DNA from: Paracoccus wurundjeri
GTDB lineage: Bacteria > Pseudomonadota > Alphaproteobacteria > Rhodobacterales > Rhodobacteraceae
Assembly (NCBI RefSeq): GCF_030678915.1
Contig: NZ_JAUUTZ010000017.1
Span: 1 to 64,000 of the forward strand
DNA: 64,000 nucleotides
Direction: 5' to 3'
Below are positions 19,786 through 28,540 of the stretch, one piece after another. The number at the start of each line of letters is the position of its first letter. The first letter of the stretch is position 1. The notes beneath the pieces are model-generated. The model was not told the origin of the DNA. It saw nothing but the letters and a program-made list of their open reading frames with translations, and made no database searches. The position numbers and the translations under genes were made by a program.

Positions 19786-19881
19786 GGATGCCTCCGCCGC
19801 TCTGCCCCGTAATGACGGTTTAGCATCAATGGCTTATGGCTTCCAGCCCCGGAGAAACACCGGTCACCGGAATTTCACAAA

Positions 19882-20238
19882 TCAGGCCACATTGGAAAGC
19901 ACCCGCGCCAGCTCAAAAATCTGCCGCCGCTGCGCCTCGGGAATCGAATAATATGCACGCACGAGCTGCAATGCCTCCTTGTCGGCGAGGATATCCCCCT
20001 CGACGTCAGCCATCGCATTTTCGTGCAGTCCTTCGAAAAAGAAATTCACCGGAACGTCCAGTGCGTGCCCAATGTCCCACAAGCGGGATGCCGAAACCCG
20101 GTTCATCCCGGTTTCGTATTTCTGGATCTGTTGAAATTTGATCCCGACCTTATCCGCAAGCTGTTGCTGAGTAACCCCGATCATCCACCGACGATGACGA
20201 ATTCGCTTGCCAACATGGACATCTACACTGTGTTTCAT
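19882..20238 (-). CDS. XRE-family helix-turn-helix regulator
   Basis: A 118-residue cytoplasmic regulator. Residues ~10-65 form a Cro/C1-type helix-turn-helix (GKRIRHRRWMIGVTQQQLADKVGIKFQQIQKYETG), followed by SRLWDIGHALDVPVNFFFEGL and a short helical C-terminal dimerisation segment. This architecture is widespread in Rhodobacterales and the chromosomal members are not phage repressors. Its promoter region contains two ACTACA direct repeats (20250-20255 and 20268-20273, 18 bp apart) that could be autoregulatory sites. It is divergent from a quinone oxidoreductase gene. Its targets are unknown. Confidence 0.85.
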   Translation of the reverse strand: MKHSVDVHVGKRIRHRRWMIGVTQQQLADKVGIKFQQIQKYETGMNRVSASRLWDIGHALDVPVNFFFEGLHENAMADVEGDILADKEALQLVRAYYSIPEAQRRQIFELARVLSNVA

Positions 20239-20351
20239 TGTAAACCCTCACTACAATCCCAAATTGAACTACACATAGCCGCGCAATCTACGGCTGTTAG
20301 TTCGGAAAGCATACCAAAAGCTGGATGAAAATACAGAAAAAGTTATGCGGC

Positions 20352-20380
20352 TTGAATTTCCTTGAATATAACTGTGTAAT
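20352..20380 (+). promoter_or_regulatory. Sigma-70-type promoter of the quinone oxidoreductase gene
   Basis: TTGAAT (20352-20357), a 17-bp spacer and TGTAAT (20375-20380) form a good housekeeping promoter in an AT-rich gap, placing transcription start near 20387, about 29 bases before the ATG at 20416. Confidence 0.6.
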
Positions 20381-20415
20381 TAAATGAAATAATAAAGCTT
20401 TTCCCCGAGGCAGGT

Positions 20416-21384
20416 ATGCTCGAAAAAATCAGTGCCGCAAGCGTGAATTCTTATGGGCAGGATCCCGCTATAGAAGAGCTTTCCCCGCCAATTCGCCCAC
20501 AGGACGAGGTTCTGCTGCGCATGCGTTGCGGCGCGCTGAACTTTGCGGATCTGCTGCAGGCGCGGGGTGAATATCAGGAGCGGATCCAGCCGCCCTTCGT
20601 TCCGGGGCTGGAAGGTGCGGGCGAGGTTCTCGAGGCGCCGGAAGGCAGCGGGTTGATCGCCGGCGACCGGGTTGCGGTCTGCTATCCGGGGACGCTGGCC
20701 CAGATCATCGCGGCACCACGGGACGCCTGCCTGAAGATCCCCGACCGGATGAGTTTCGAACAGGCCGCCGGCTTCCAGATCGCCTATGGCTCCAGTCATC
20801 TGGCATTGACCGGATTGGCGCGATTGCAGCCGGATGAAACGCTGGTGGTGCTGGGCGCGGCAGGCGGAGTCGGACTGACCGCGGTCGAAATCGGCCATGC
20901 CCTTGGCGCGCGGGTCATTGGTGTAGTCCGTGGCGCCGACAAATTGCAGACCGTTACGGATGCCGGAGCAGAGATGGCGATCGACAGCGCCGAATGCACC
21001 GATCTCAGGGCCGAGCTGCGCAAGGCAGGCGGCGTTCATGTCGTCTACGATCCGGTAGGTGGCATGTCAGGAAAACAGGCCTTCGGGGCGTTAAGGCGCG
21101 GGGGCCGCTTTCTGGTCATAGGCTTTGCGTCGGGAACGCCTCCGGAATTGCCGCTTAACCATGCGCTCGTTAAAAATATCGCCATTCACGGCTTCTACTG
21201 GGGCGGTTACCGCGAATTGAACCCAACAGCATTGCGGCAAAGCCTGGAAGAGCTGTTTGCGTTGTTTGACAAGGGAAAACTTACCCCCGTCGCCGGAGAG
21301 ATCCTGCCGCTGTCACGGCTGGCCGACGGGTATGAGATGCTGCGCAGCCGCAAAGCTGTCGGTAAAATTCTCATCAGCATGTAA
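20416..21384 (+). CDS. NADPH:quinone oxidoreductase family protein
   Basis: A 322-residue zinc-free medium-chain dehydrogenase of the quinone oxidoreductase (QOR) branch. It has the N-terminal GroES-like domain (ALNFADLLQARGEYQ, PFVPGLEGAGEV) and a Rossmann domain (~130-260) with the nucleotide loop VVLGAAGGVGLTAVEIGHALGA and VYDPVGG. The cysteine and histidine ligands of zinc alcohol dehydrogenases are absent. It probably reduces quinones or enones with NADPH in the cytoplasm. The gene stands alone after a clear promoter, ~95 bp before the BI-1 gene on the same strand. Confidence 0.87.
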   Translation: MLEKISAASVNSYGQDPAIEELSPPIRPQDEVLLRMRCGALNFADLLQARGEYQERIQPPFVPGLEGAGEVLEAPEGSGLIAGDRVAVCYPGTLAQIIAAPRDACLKIPDRMSFEQAAGFQIAYGSSHLALTGLARLQPDETLVVLGAAGGVGLTAVEIGHALGARVIGVVRGADKLQTVTDAGAEMAIDSAECTDLRAELRKAGGVHVVYDPVGGMSGKQAFGALRRGGRFLVIGFASGTPPELPLNHALVKNIAIHGFYWGGYRELNPTALRQSLEELFALFDKGKLTPVAGEILPLSRLADGYEMLRSRKAVGKILISM

Positions 21385-21482
21385 AATGCTGCAAATATCG
21401 CGCCTTCCGAGGTTGATTCACGGCGGGTTCCTGCCAATATAACTGCCATGAACTCCATGCCATACTTACAGGGGAGATATTG

Positions 21483-22229
21483 ATGGCAGACTACAACACT
21501 TACCGCACCGCGCAGGGCGTCGGCACCCGCTCAGCGGTGATCGATCAGGGCCTGCGGGCCTATATGAACCGCGTGTATGGGCTGATGTCGGTCGGAATGC
21601 TTGTGACCGCCATCCTTGCCTGGGGCACCAACATGCTGGCGGTCGCGCCCGATGGCCAGCTTACATCGCTTGGCGTGACGATCTATCAGACGCCGCTCAA
21701 ATGGGTGATCATGTTCGCTCCGCTGCTGGTCGTCTTCGGCTTCGGCGCCGCCCTGAACCGCTTGTCCGTTCAGGCTGCGACCATGGTTTTCTATGGTTTC
21801 GCCGCTTTGATGGGCGTCTCGATCAGCTGGATCTTCATCGCCTATACGAATTTCTCGATCGTTCAGACCTTCCTTGTCACGGCCATCTCATTCGCTGGCT
21901 TGTCGCTTTGGGGTTATACGACCAAGAAAGACATCTCCGGCTGGGGCAGCTTCCTGATCATGGGCGTGATCGGGCTGATTGTCGCTTCGATCGTCAATAT
22001 CTTCCTGCAGTCCAGCGGGCTGCAATTCGCGATCTCGATCCTCGGCGTATTGATCTTTGCGGGGCTGACCGCCTACGACACGCAGAACATCAAGAACACC
22101 TACCTGCGGATGGCGGATTCGGACAGTTCATTCTTGGCCAAGACCGCCATCATGGGTGCTCTGCAACTGTATCTGGACTTCCTGAACCTGTTCATGTTCC
22201 TGCTGCAGTTCCTTGGCAACCGCGAATAA
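21483..22229 (+). CDS. Bax inhibitor-1/YccA family membrane protein
   Basis: A 248-residue inner-membrane protein with seven predicted helices and the BI-1 landmarks RAYMNRVYGLMSVGML at the N-terminus, VFYGFAALMGVSISWIF, and ILGVLIFAGLTAYDTQNIK, where the aspartate belongs to the conserved pH-sensing pair. Bacterial homologues leak Ca2+ or modulate membrane proteases such as FtsH; the role here is not determined. The ATG at 21483 is used; the preceding TTG at 21480 is less likely given GGGGAGAT at 21471-21478. A strong terminator follows. Confidence 0.9.
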   Translation: MADYNTYRTAQGVGTRSAVIDQGLRAYMNRVYGLMSVGMLVTAILAWGTNMLAVAPDGQLTSLGVTIYQTPLKWVIMFAPLLVVFGFGAALNRLSVQAATMVFYGFAALMGVSISWIFIAYTNFSIVQTFLVTAISFAGLSLWGYTTKKDISGWGSFLIMGVIGLIVASIVNIFLQSSGLQFAISILGVLIFAGLTAYDTQNIKNTYLRMADSDSSFLAKTAIMGALQLYLDFLNLFMFLLQFLGNRE

Positions 22230-22250
22230 CCGCTCCCTATCCAAACACGC

Positions 22251-22278
22251 AAAGGCCGGGCAATCGCCCGGCCTTTTT
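22251..22278 (+). terminator. Intrinsic terminator after the BI-1 gene
   Basis: AAAGGCCGGGC and GCCCGGCCTTTTT form an 11-bp stem with an AATC loop, ending in a T-run. A-residues at the other base also allow use from the minus strand. Confidence 0.9.
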
Positions 22279-22371
22279 CATGCGCAACTGACAGGTCGCT
22301 GATGCATCCCGCTCGATCCATTTCTTTTTCAGGCCAATATCCTGCAGCGGGAGTCGTCACTGAAACGACAA

Positions 22372-22390
22372 CGGGGGCGCAAGGCCCCCG
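22372..22390 (-). terminator. Hairpin downstream of lpdA
   Basis: CGGGGGC and GCCCCCG form a 7-bp GC stem with a 5-nt loop, 25 bases beyond the lpdA stop on its strand. The following sequence (TTGTCGTTTC) is only weakly U-rich, so termination may be partial. Confidence 0.5.
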
Positions 22391-22414
22391 CCACGTCACC
22401 AACAGGACAAAAGC

Positions 22415-23806
22415 TCAGAAATGGATCGCTCTGCCATAGGCATCCAGAACGGACTCATGCATCATCTCTGACAGGGTCGGATGCGGGAAGACCGTTTCCA
22501 TCAATTCGACTTCGGTCGTCTCAAGCGTGCGGCCGATGACATAGCCCTGAATCAGTTCCGTCACCTCTGCGCCGACCATATGCGCGCCCAGAAGTTCGCC
22601 CGTCTTCGCATCGAACACCGTCTTGATCATCCCTTCAGGCTCGCCAAGCGCAATCGCCTTGCCGTTGCCCACAAAGGGAAACCGCCCGACCTTTACGTCA
22701 TGCCCCGCCTCTTTTGCCTGCGCCTCGGTCATGCCCACACTGGCAATCTGCGGGTGGCAATAGGTGCAACCGGCAATCGAATCGGGTTTGACCGGATGCG
22801 GATGCTGTCCGGCGATCAGTTCGGCCACCATAACGCCCTCGTGGCTGGCCTTATGCGCAAGCCAGGGCGCACCGGCCACGTCACCAATGGCGTACAGCCC
22901 CTCGACCCCGGTGCGGCAATATTCGTCGGTCACGACATGGCTACGGTCGATCTTGACGCCAAGCTCTTCCAGACCCAGCCCCTCGACATTACCGACGATG
23001 CCGACCGCCGAGATCACGGTATCGAATTCCTGCTTTTTCATCTTGCCGCCGGTCTCGATATGAGCGGTGACTTTCGCCCCGGAACGGTCAAGCTTCTTGA
23101 CGGAAGCCTTTTCCTTGATCTTCATGCCCTGCTTGACGAATTGTTTCTTCGCAAAGGCACTGATCTCGGCATCCTCGACCGGCAGCACACGGTCCATGAC
23201 CTCGACCACCGTTGTATCCGCACCCAGCGTGTTGAAGAAGCTGGCAAATTCGATTCCGATCGCGCCAGAGCCGATCACCAGCAGCTTTTTGGGCATATGC
23301 GGCGGCTTCAGCGCATGTTTGTAGTTCCAGACCAGTTTTCCGTCCGGTTCCAACCCCGGCAATTCCCGCGCCCGCGCGCCCGTCGCCAGAACAATGGATT
23401 TCGCCGTCACCTCTTCGGTACCCTTGTCGGTCTTGACGGTGATCTTTCCCTTACCGGTGATCTTCGCCTCACCCATGATGGTCGTGATCTTGTTCTTCTT
23501 GAACAAATGTCCGATCCCGCCCGTCAATTGCTTGGCAACAGCACGAGAACGATCAACCACCTTCTCCAGATCGAAGCCGACCTTCTCAGCGCTCAGACCG
23601 AAATCCTTGGCCCGGTGCATCAGGTGAAATACTTCAGCGCTGCGCAGCAGGGCCTTGGTCGGGATACAGCCCCAGTTCAGGCAGATGCCGCCCAGATGCT
23701 CGCGCTCGATACAGGCCACTTTCAGACCAAGCTGAGCGCCCCGGATCGCGGCGACATAACCGCCCGGCCCTGCGCCGATCACCACCATATCGAAATTCTG
23801 AGCCAT
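22415..23806 (-). CDS. lpdA: Dihydrolipoyl dehydrogenase
   Basis: A 463-residue flavoprotein disulfide reductase (E3) that reoxidises dihydrolipoamide in 2-oxo-acid dehydrogenase complexes or the glycine cleavage system. It has the FAD motif VVIGAGPGGYVAA, the redox-active pair in GGICLNWGCIPTK (C42/C47), the NAD loop LVIGSGAIGIEFASF, the second FAD segment YAIGDVAGAPWLAHKA, and the C-terminal catalytic FPHPTLSEMMHE. The gene is alone; no E1 or E2 genes occur in the window. It may therefore serve the glycine cleavage system or be an additional copy, which sequence alone cannot decide. Confidence 0.95.
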   Translation of the reverse strand: MAQNFDMVVIGAGPGGYVAAIRGAQLGLKVACIEREHLGGICLNWGCIPTKALLRSAEVFHLMHRAKDFGLSAEKVGFDLEKVVDRSRAVAKQLTGGIGHLFKKNKITTIMGEAKITGKGKITVKTDKGTEEVTAKSIVLATGARARELPGLEPDGKLVWNYKHALKPPHMPKKLLVIGSGAIGIEFASFFNTLGADTTVVEVMDRVLPVEDAEISAFAKKQFVKQGMKIKEKASVKKLDRSGAKVTAHIETGGKMKKQEFDTVISAVGIVGNVEGLGLEELGVKIDRSHVVTDEYCRTGVEGLYAIGDVAGAPWLAHKASHEGVMVAELIAGQHPHPVKPDSIAGCTYCHPQIASVGMTEAQAKEAGHDVKVGRFPFVGNGKAIALGEPEGMIKTVFDAKTGELLGAHMVGAEVTELIQGYVIGRTLETTEVELMETVFPHPTLSEMMHESVLDAYGRAIHF

Positions 23807-23886
23807 CCGGTCCCCCGATCACTGAAGATAGTTCAGCGTTAAACCATTATCTCAAAGGCGGCAAGCACAGCCGGGAAAGAGTTCCG

Positions 23887-25203
23887 TCAAACTGTATCCG
23901 AAGGCTCCGCGTCATCCGGTTTCCGCTCTGCAATCGGCTCGGCCTGCCCGTCCCCGCTTTCGTCGGAAGGAGTATCGGATTGCGCCTCGTCCAGAGCGGC
24001 CTCGACAACCAGCGCCGTGGCGTTGGTGCCGATGGCGGCATAACTGCCCTGTTCGTCTGCGGTCAATCCAGGACGCCGGGTCATCCGCCATCCTGCATAA
24101 GCGGTCACGGCAACCAGAAGGACACCCATGTAAATCCAGTATCCGTCCGGCCCCGTAACTCCCATCAGCCAGCCGGTGATGATCGGACCGCCCAACGAGC
24201 CAAGCCCGTAGATAAACAGAAGCCCCGCCGAGGCTGCAGCCATATCGGACTGATCCAGATAATCGTTCGTATATGCCAGCAACATCGCATAGATCGGATG
24301 CGATACGCCGCCAAGCACCGCGCCGGCCAGAACCAGCCCCGCACCGCCCGGTTGAAGAACCACGACGAAAACTGTGGTCAACGCGCCGGTCGCGGCAAGA
24401 AGCATCACCAGTTTGCGCCGGTCATAGCGATCCGACACCCATCCCAACGGATATTGCAGCACCAGTCCCCCGGCATATATCGCCGCCACGAAAATCGAGA
24501 TCTCGGCGACCGACAGACCCACCCTTGCGCCCCAGACCGCCGACATGCCTGCAAGTGCCGCGAACACCCCTCCCATCAGGAAAACCCCCACGCAACCAAG
24601 TGGGGATGCGCGGTAAAGGCGGGAAAAGGACATCCGTTTGATCGTCTCGAACCGGGGCGCCGGGCTGGCCGACAGCAGGATCGGCGTGAAAGCCAGCGAT
24701 ACCAGCACCGACGGAATGGCGAATAACAAGAATCCAGCCGGGTCGCCGACATTCAGCAAGGCCTGCGCCGCGACGATACCCAGAAGCTGCATGATCATAT
24801 AGGCGGCCAGCGTCTTGCCGCGATTCTCGTTGGTCGAGGATTCGTTCAGCCAGCTTTCCGCCGTGATATAGACACCGCAAAAGCAGAACCCGATCAGGAA
24901 GCGCAAAATCGTCCATGAAATCCAGTTCGGCCCGATGGCAAAAAGCACCAATATCGCCGAGATCATCGAGCCCAGGGCGGCAAAGACCCGCACATGGCCG
25001 ACATTGTGGATGATATTAGGTACGATCAGGCTGCCCAGCAGGAAACCGCCGTAATATCCGGACATGACGACGGACATATGGAACGTGCCGATATGCTCGA
25101 TCTCGCCCCGGATACCCAGCAAGGTGCCGTGCATCCCGTTACCTACCATCAGGAAGAGAACGCCCATCAACAGGGGCCATGTGCTGCGCATTACCGACGT
25201 CAT
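23887..25203 (-). CDS. MFS transporter, YcaD-like
   Basis: A 438-residue permease with 12 predicted helices in two bundles, of the YcaD-like branch of the major facilitator superfamily. The first helix reads WPLLMGVLFLMVGNGM. Landmarks include FCGVYITAESWLNESSTNENRGKTLA in the first half and YPLGWVSDRYDRRKLVML, the MFS loop motif, in the second. The last ~60 residues form a disordered acidic tail (SDTPSDESGDGQAEPIAE). The substrate is unknown. GGAGCGGG precedes the ATG at 25203. It lies between queA and lpdA on the same strand with short gaps. Confidence 0.88.
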   Translation of the reverse strand: MTSVMRSTWPLLMGVLFLMVGNGMHGTLLGIRGEIEHIGTFHMSVVMSGYYGGFLLGSLIVPNIIHNVGHVRVFAALGSMISAILVLFAIGPNWISWTILRFLIGFCFCGVYITAESWLNESSTNENRGKTLAAYMIMQLLGIVAAQALLNVGDPAGFLLFAIPSVLVSLAFTPILLSASPAPRFETIKRMSFSRLYRASPLGCVGVFLMGGVFAALAGMSAVWGARVGLSVAEISIFVAAIYAGGLVLQYPLGWVSDRYDRRKLVMLLAATGALTTVFVVVLQPGGAGLVLAGAVLGGVSHPIYAMLLAYTNDYLDQSDMAAASAGLLFIYGLGSLGGPIITGWLMGVTGPDGYWIYMGVLLVAVTAYAGWRMTRRPGLTADEQGSYAAIGTNATALVVEAALDEAQSDTPSDESGDGQAEPIAERKPDDAEPSDTV

Positions 25204-25292
25204 GCCGACACCCGCTCCAGTAATATCGAATCGATCAGACCAAGCGACCGCCCCTAACTGCGAATGCTCCGGTTTGCCAGTGGGATTCGCGC

Positions 25293-26339
25293 CTAAGGTA
25301 ACAGAAGCGAGGCATCTCCATAACTGAAGAATCTGTATTCTTCGGAAACGGCATGCATATAAATCTGTTTGATTTTATCTATTCCCATAAGCGCGGAAGC
25401 CAGCATGAGCAGCGTTGATTTCGGCAGATGAAAATTGGTCATCAGCCCATCACTCACCCGGAATTGATAACCGGGATAGATGAAAATCTCGGTCGAACTG
25501 GCAAAAGCCCCCATCCGGCCATCTGTCCCGGCCGCTGATTCGATCAATCGCAACGCCGTTGTCCCGACCGGAATGACGCGCCGTCCTTCGGCCTTCGCGG
25601 CATTGATCCGGGCGGCCGCCTGATCGCTGACCTCTCCCCATTCGGCATGCATCCGGTGCGTGGTTACATCCTCGACCTTGACGGGAAGGAAGGTGCCGGC
25701 GCCCACATGCAGGGTGACGTGAACGAATTCGACGCCACGTTCTTCCAAAGCCTTCAGCAGAGGCGTGTCGAAATGCAGGCTGGCCGTTGGCGCAGCAACC
25801 GCGCCTTGCCGCCGCGCCCAGACGGTCTGATAGTCCCGGTGATCCTGCTTATCCGGTGCCCGCAATGAGGCGATATACGGAGGCAGCGGCATCGCCCCCA
25901 CCTTGGCCAGCGCCGCATCGAAAGCGTCACCCTCGGCATCAAAGCGCAGACGCAGGTTTCCTTCGGCAATCTCGGCAACCGTTGCGGATAGCTCATCGCC
26001 GAAACTGATCACTTCTCCTTCGCGCAATTTCCGCAGCGGCCTTGCCATCGCGTGCCAGCCATCGGCGGCGGGTTCCAGAAGTGTTACCTCGACTTTCGCC
26101 ACCACTTCGCCTTGCCCGGTCTGACGCCGGCGCACGCCCGTCAGCCTTGCCGGAATCACCTTGGTGTCGTTTAGCACCAGCAGGTCACCCGCACGCAGGA
26201 TCTGCGGCAGATCGAAGACATGCCGGTCCGCAATCCTCCCGCCTTCGGCAAGCAGCAGACGGGCCGAACTTCGCGGCCGCGCGGGGCGGGTCGCAATCAG
26301 GTGCCCGGGCAGGTGAAAATCGAAATCCGACAAGTTCAT
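25293..26339 (-). CDS. queA: S-adenosylmethionine:tRNA ribosyltransferase-isomerase
   Basis: A 348-residue enzyme that transfers and isomerises the ribosyl group of AdoMet onto preQ1 in tRNA to form epoxyqueuosine, a late step in queuosine synthesis. Nearly every family block is present: the N-terminal [85 protein letters not shown] (in shorter blocks), and the C-terminal [19 protein letters not shown]. It is divergent from the bfd-bfr genes. Confidence 0.95.
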   Translation of the reverse strand: MNLSDFDFHLPGHLIATRPARPRSSARLLLAEGGRIADRHVFDLPQILRAGDLLVLNDTKVIPARLTGVRRRQTGQGEVVAKVEVTLLEPAADGWHAMARPLRKLREGEVISFGDELSATVAEIAEGNLRLRFDAEGDAFDAALAKVGAMPLPPYIASLRAPDKQDHRDYQTVWARRQGAVAAPTASLHFDTPLLKALEERGVEFVHVTLHVGAGTFLPVKVEDVTTHRMHAEWGEVSDQAAARINAAKAEGRRVIPVGTTALRLIESAAGTDGRMGAFASSTEIFIYPGYQFRVSDGLMTNFHLPKSTLLMLASALMGIDKIKQIYMHAVSEEYRFFSYGDASLLLP

Positions 26340-26422
26340 ATCCGGGCTTTTGCGCCGCTATGCCTGCCCGGTCAAGATGGCTGGACCAAAGCCGATAGCG
26401 GCAATGTGAAAAGCTAAGTGAA

Positions 26423-26458
26423 AAACTTGGTCTTTACATACCTGACAAGTTTGATAAG
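26423..26458 (+). promoter_or_regulatory. Promoter/operator region of bfd-bfr
   Basis: AAACTTG (26423-26429) and CAAGTTT (26446-26452) form a perfect 7-bp dyad with a 16-bp spacer. TTGGTC (26428-26433) and GATAAG (26453-26458) could serve as -35 and -10 boxes. A dyad overlapping the promoter of iron-storage genes suggests iron-responsive control, but it is not a recognised Irr, Fur or RirA motif. Confidence 0.4.
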
Positions 26459-26481
26459 TGTTTGTGGTACAGGAGCCTTTC

Positions 26482-26775
26482 ATGATCGTTTGCCACTGCA
26501 CACAGATTTCGGATCACGACATCCACGCCGCTATCGACTGGATGCGCGCCTCGGATCCGCAAACGATCATCACACCGGGTAAAATCTACCACGCCCTGGG
26601 AAAACGTGCAGATTGTGGCAGTTGCATGCCACTGTTTCTGGACACCATGCGCCACTGCGATAGTCTAGGTGTCGCCCCGCCGATTTTGCGGGCAGCATCA
26701 GGCAGCATGGAGGGCCACCCAAATGAAGGGCGACGCAAAAGTCATCGAATATCTCAACGCCGCACTGCGGTCTGA
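26482..26775 (+). CDS. bfd: Bacterioferritin-associated ferredoxin
   Basis: A 97-residue [2Fe-2S] protein that donates electrons to bacterioferritin to release stored iron. The four cluster cysteines are C4 and C6 (VCHC) and C45 and C48 (DCGSC), with the family spacing C-x-C-x38-C-x2-C. AGGAG lies six bases before the ATG at 26482; an upstream GTG in frame lacks a ribosome site. Residues past ~70 form a basic tail not needed by the family. The last 53 bp encode both this tail and, in the +1 frame, the start of bacterioferritin. Confidence 0.9.
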   Translation: MIVCHCTQISDHDIHAAIDWMRASDPQTIITPGKIYHALGKRADCGSCMPLFLDTMRHCDSLGVAPPILRAASGSMEGHPNEGRRKSHRISQRRTAV

Positions 26776-27208
26776 ACTGACGGCGGTCAGCCAGTATTGG
26801 TTGCATTATCGCCTGCAGGAAGATTGGGGTTACGGCAAGATTGCAAGCAAATCGCGTGCCGAGTCGATCGAGGAAATGAACCACGCGGATCGTCTGATCC
26901 AACGAATCATCTTTCTTGAAGGTCACCCGAATCTGCAAAAACTCGACCCGCTGCGAATCGGTCAGAGCCTCAAGGAGACGCTCGAGGCCGACCTTGCGGG
27001 CGAACATGACGCGCGTACCCTGTATATCGAGGCGCGCGATCACTGCGAAAAAGTCGGGGATTACGTCAGCAAGCAGTTGTTCGAAGATTTGATTGCCGAT
27101 GAAGAAGGCCATATCGACTTCCTCGAAACTCAGCTTGAGCTTTACGGGACGATCGGGGCCGAGAATTATGGCCAGCTCAACGCCAGCCCTGCGGATGAAG
27201 CCGAGTAA
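26723..27208 (+). CDS. bfr: Bacterioferritin
   Basis: A 161-residue heme-containing iron-storage subunit of the 24-mer cage. All di-iron ferroxidase ligands are at the canonical positions (E18, E51, H54, E94, E127, H130), and the heme-axial methionine is M52, in EEMNHADRL. The ATG at 26723 is placed by GGAGGG at 26709-26714 and matches the family N-terminus ([15 protein letters not shown]). The gene starts inside bfd, so the two products are translationally linked. A terminator follows. Confidence 0.96.
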   Translation: MKGDAKVIEYLNAALRSELTAVSQYWLHYRLQEDWGYGKIASKSRAESIEEMNHADRLIQRIIFLEGHPNLQKLDPLRIGQSLKETLEADLAGEHDARTLYIEARDHCEKVGDYVSKQLFEDLIADEEGHIDFLETQLELYGTIGAENYGQLNASPADEAE

Positions 27209-27294
27209 ACCGTTCCGGCCAGCCTCCAAACGGATGCAAGTCCAGGATTTATGAAATCTACAAAGCCGGTCCGGCACTCAAGTCACCGGATCAT

Positions 27295-27323
27295 AACGGC
27301 CGTGCCTCGCGCGCGGCCGTTTT
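27295..27323 (+). terminator. Intrinsic terminator after bfr
   Basis: AACGGCCG and CGGCCGTT form an 8-bp stem with an 11-nt loop, followed by TT. The rest of the 327-bp gap before flagellin (27324-27501) shows no gene or confident promoter. Confidence 0.8.
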
Positions 27324-27501
27324 GGTTGCAAACCGCATCCAGCAGGCACCGCAACTCCAGAATTCGATAAAATTGTATTGTTTCTTGGGTTTATGGCGCG
27401 GTTTTCTTCACGAACCGTCAATCACAGCCCGTTAGAACTGATCCCGAACAGAAGTCGTGGGGATACCCAGCCCGGTCAGAAGGCCATGTTACCGAAACTC
27501 T

Positions 27502-27521
27502 GGCGGATAATCGCCTTTTTT
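27502..27521 (+). promoter_or_regulatory. Hairpin plus U-run just before the flagellin start
   Basis: GGCG-GATAAT-CGCC (27502-27515), extended by a possible G-U pair, is followed by six Ts and then AGGA and the ATG at 27536. This terminator-like leader structure lies where FlbT-type control of flagellin mRNA acts in related bacteria. The same bases (GCGGATAA) alternatively resemble a flagellar sigma-28 -10 box; no matching -35 was found. Confidence 0.4.
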
Positions 27522-27535
27522 ACAGGATCATGTGA

Positions 27536-28519
27536 ATGACCAGCATTCTGACCAATAATGGCGCCATCGTTGCGCTACAAACGCTGAAAAACACCAACAA
27601 GATGCTGGGTATGACCCAGCGTGAGATCTCGACCGGCAAGCGCATCAACACCGCTGCCGACGGTTCCGCTGTCTGGGCTGTTGCCAAGACGATGGAAATC
27701 GACCGCGACTCGTTCAAGACCATTCAGCAGGGTCTGAATGTCGCCGCCAAGGTCACCTCGACAGCAGCGGAATTCGCCAGCGGTATCGTCGACGACCTGA
27801 AGGAAATCAAAACGCGCCTTGAGGCTTCGGCGGGGGATGATCAGGATGCAGCCAAGAACTCGGACGAGGTCAAGGAACTGATCGCCGGGATCAAGGAAAA
27901 GATCGACTCGGCACAGATCAATGGTGTCAATCTGCTGAATAAAGACGGCGCGGGTGGTGGCAGTGACAAGACCTCCTATACCGTTGTTGCCTCCAGCAAC
28001 CGGACTTATGGCGAAGCCCAGACTGCGACGACCACGATTACCGTTGATTCTGCGGATCTTGCGACGAAGATTTACGACAAGATCAAGGATTGGGCCCTGA
28101 CCAGTTCCGACGATGCCAAAAAATATCTTGGCAATGTCATCGAGGGAACTTCAGAAGCCGGTGCAACTGGCGGCGCAACGGGAGGTGCAACCGGCGGCGC
28201 GACCGGAGGTGCGACCGGCGGCGCAACGGGAGGCGCAACGGGAGGCGCAACGGGAACCGATACGATCGATACCCTAATCGATGTGGCCATCAAGGAAGCG
28301 GCAAAGCTGGGCGCGAAGCAGCATCGCATCGAAGCCCAGGAAGAATCGGTCGGAAAAATCGCGGACAACCTGACCGCCGGGATCGGCGCTCTGGTCGACA
28401 CCAATCTGGAAGAGGCTTCGGCCCGCCTGCAGGCGCTGCAGACTCAGCAGCAGCTTGGCATCCAGTCGCTGTCGATCGCCAACCAGGCGCCGGGCGCGGT
28501 TCTGGCCCTGTTCCGCTAA
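27536..28519 (+). CDS. fliC: Flagellin
   Basis: A 327-residue flagellin, the filament subunit exported by the flagellar type III system. The N-terminal D0/D1 region (MTSILTNNGAIVALQTLKNTN, STGKRINTAADGSAVWAVAKTM) and C-terminal D1/D0 region (LEEASARLQALQTQQQLGIQSLSIANQAPGAVLALFR, in blocks) are intact. The variable middle is short and carries eight GATG tetrapeptides in tandem (residues ~209-240), so the surface-exposed domain is mostly a small-residue repeat. AGGA at 27523-27526 precedes the ATG. It is followed by flaF and flbT, a typical alphaproteobacterial arrangement. No other flagellar structural genes are in the window. Confidence 0.93.
   Translation: MTSILTNNGAIVALQTLKNTNKMLGMTQREISTGKRINTAADGSAVWAVAKTMEIDRDSFKTIQQGLNVAAKVTSTAAEFASGIVDDLKEIKTRLEASAGDDQDAAKNSDEVKELIAGIKEKIDSAQINGVNLLNKDGAGGGSDKTSYTVVASSNRTYGEAQTATTTITVDSADLATKIYDKIKDWALTSSDDAKKYLGNVIEGTSEAGATGGATGGATGGATGGATGGATGGATGGATGTDTIDTLIDVAIKEAAKLGAKQHRIEAQEESVGKIADNLTAGIGALVDTNLEEASARLQALQTQQQLGIQSLSIANQAPGAVLALFR
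28160..28255 (+). repeat. Eight 12-bp in-frame repeats encoding GATG
   Basis: Eight contiguous 12-bp units encode Gly-Ala-Thr-Gly each. Units 2, 6, 7 and 8 are identical (GGCGCAACGGGA). Units 1-6 show a 24-bp alternation (GGT...GGC then GGC...GGA), after which the second half-unit is repeated twice more. The pattern implies stepwise duplication and potential length change in multiples of four residues. Confidence 0.95.
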
Positions 28520-28540
28520 TCGGAACCCTCTCAAGAACGT

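Noticed and set aside
27484..27510. Sigma-28 promoter of flagellin at GCGGATAA
   Set aside because: The -10-like octamer has one mismatch, but no TAAA-type -35 element lies at the required distance; kept only as an alternative reading of the hairpin.
28160..28255. CRISPR-like repeat array
   Set aside because: The units are contiguous 12-bp in-frame codon repeats without spacers, inside the flagellin gene.
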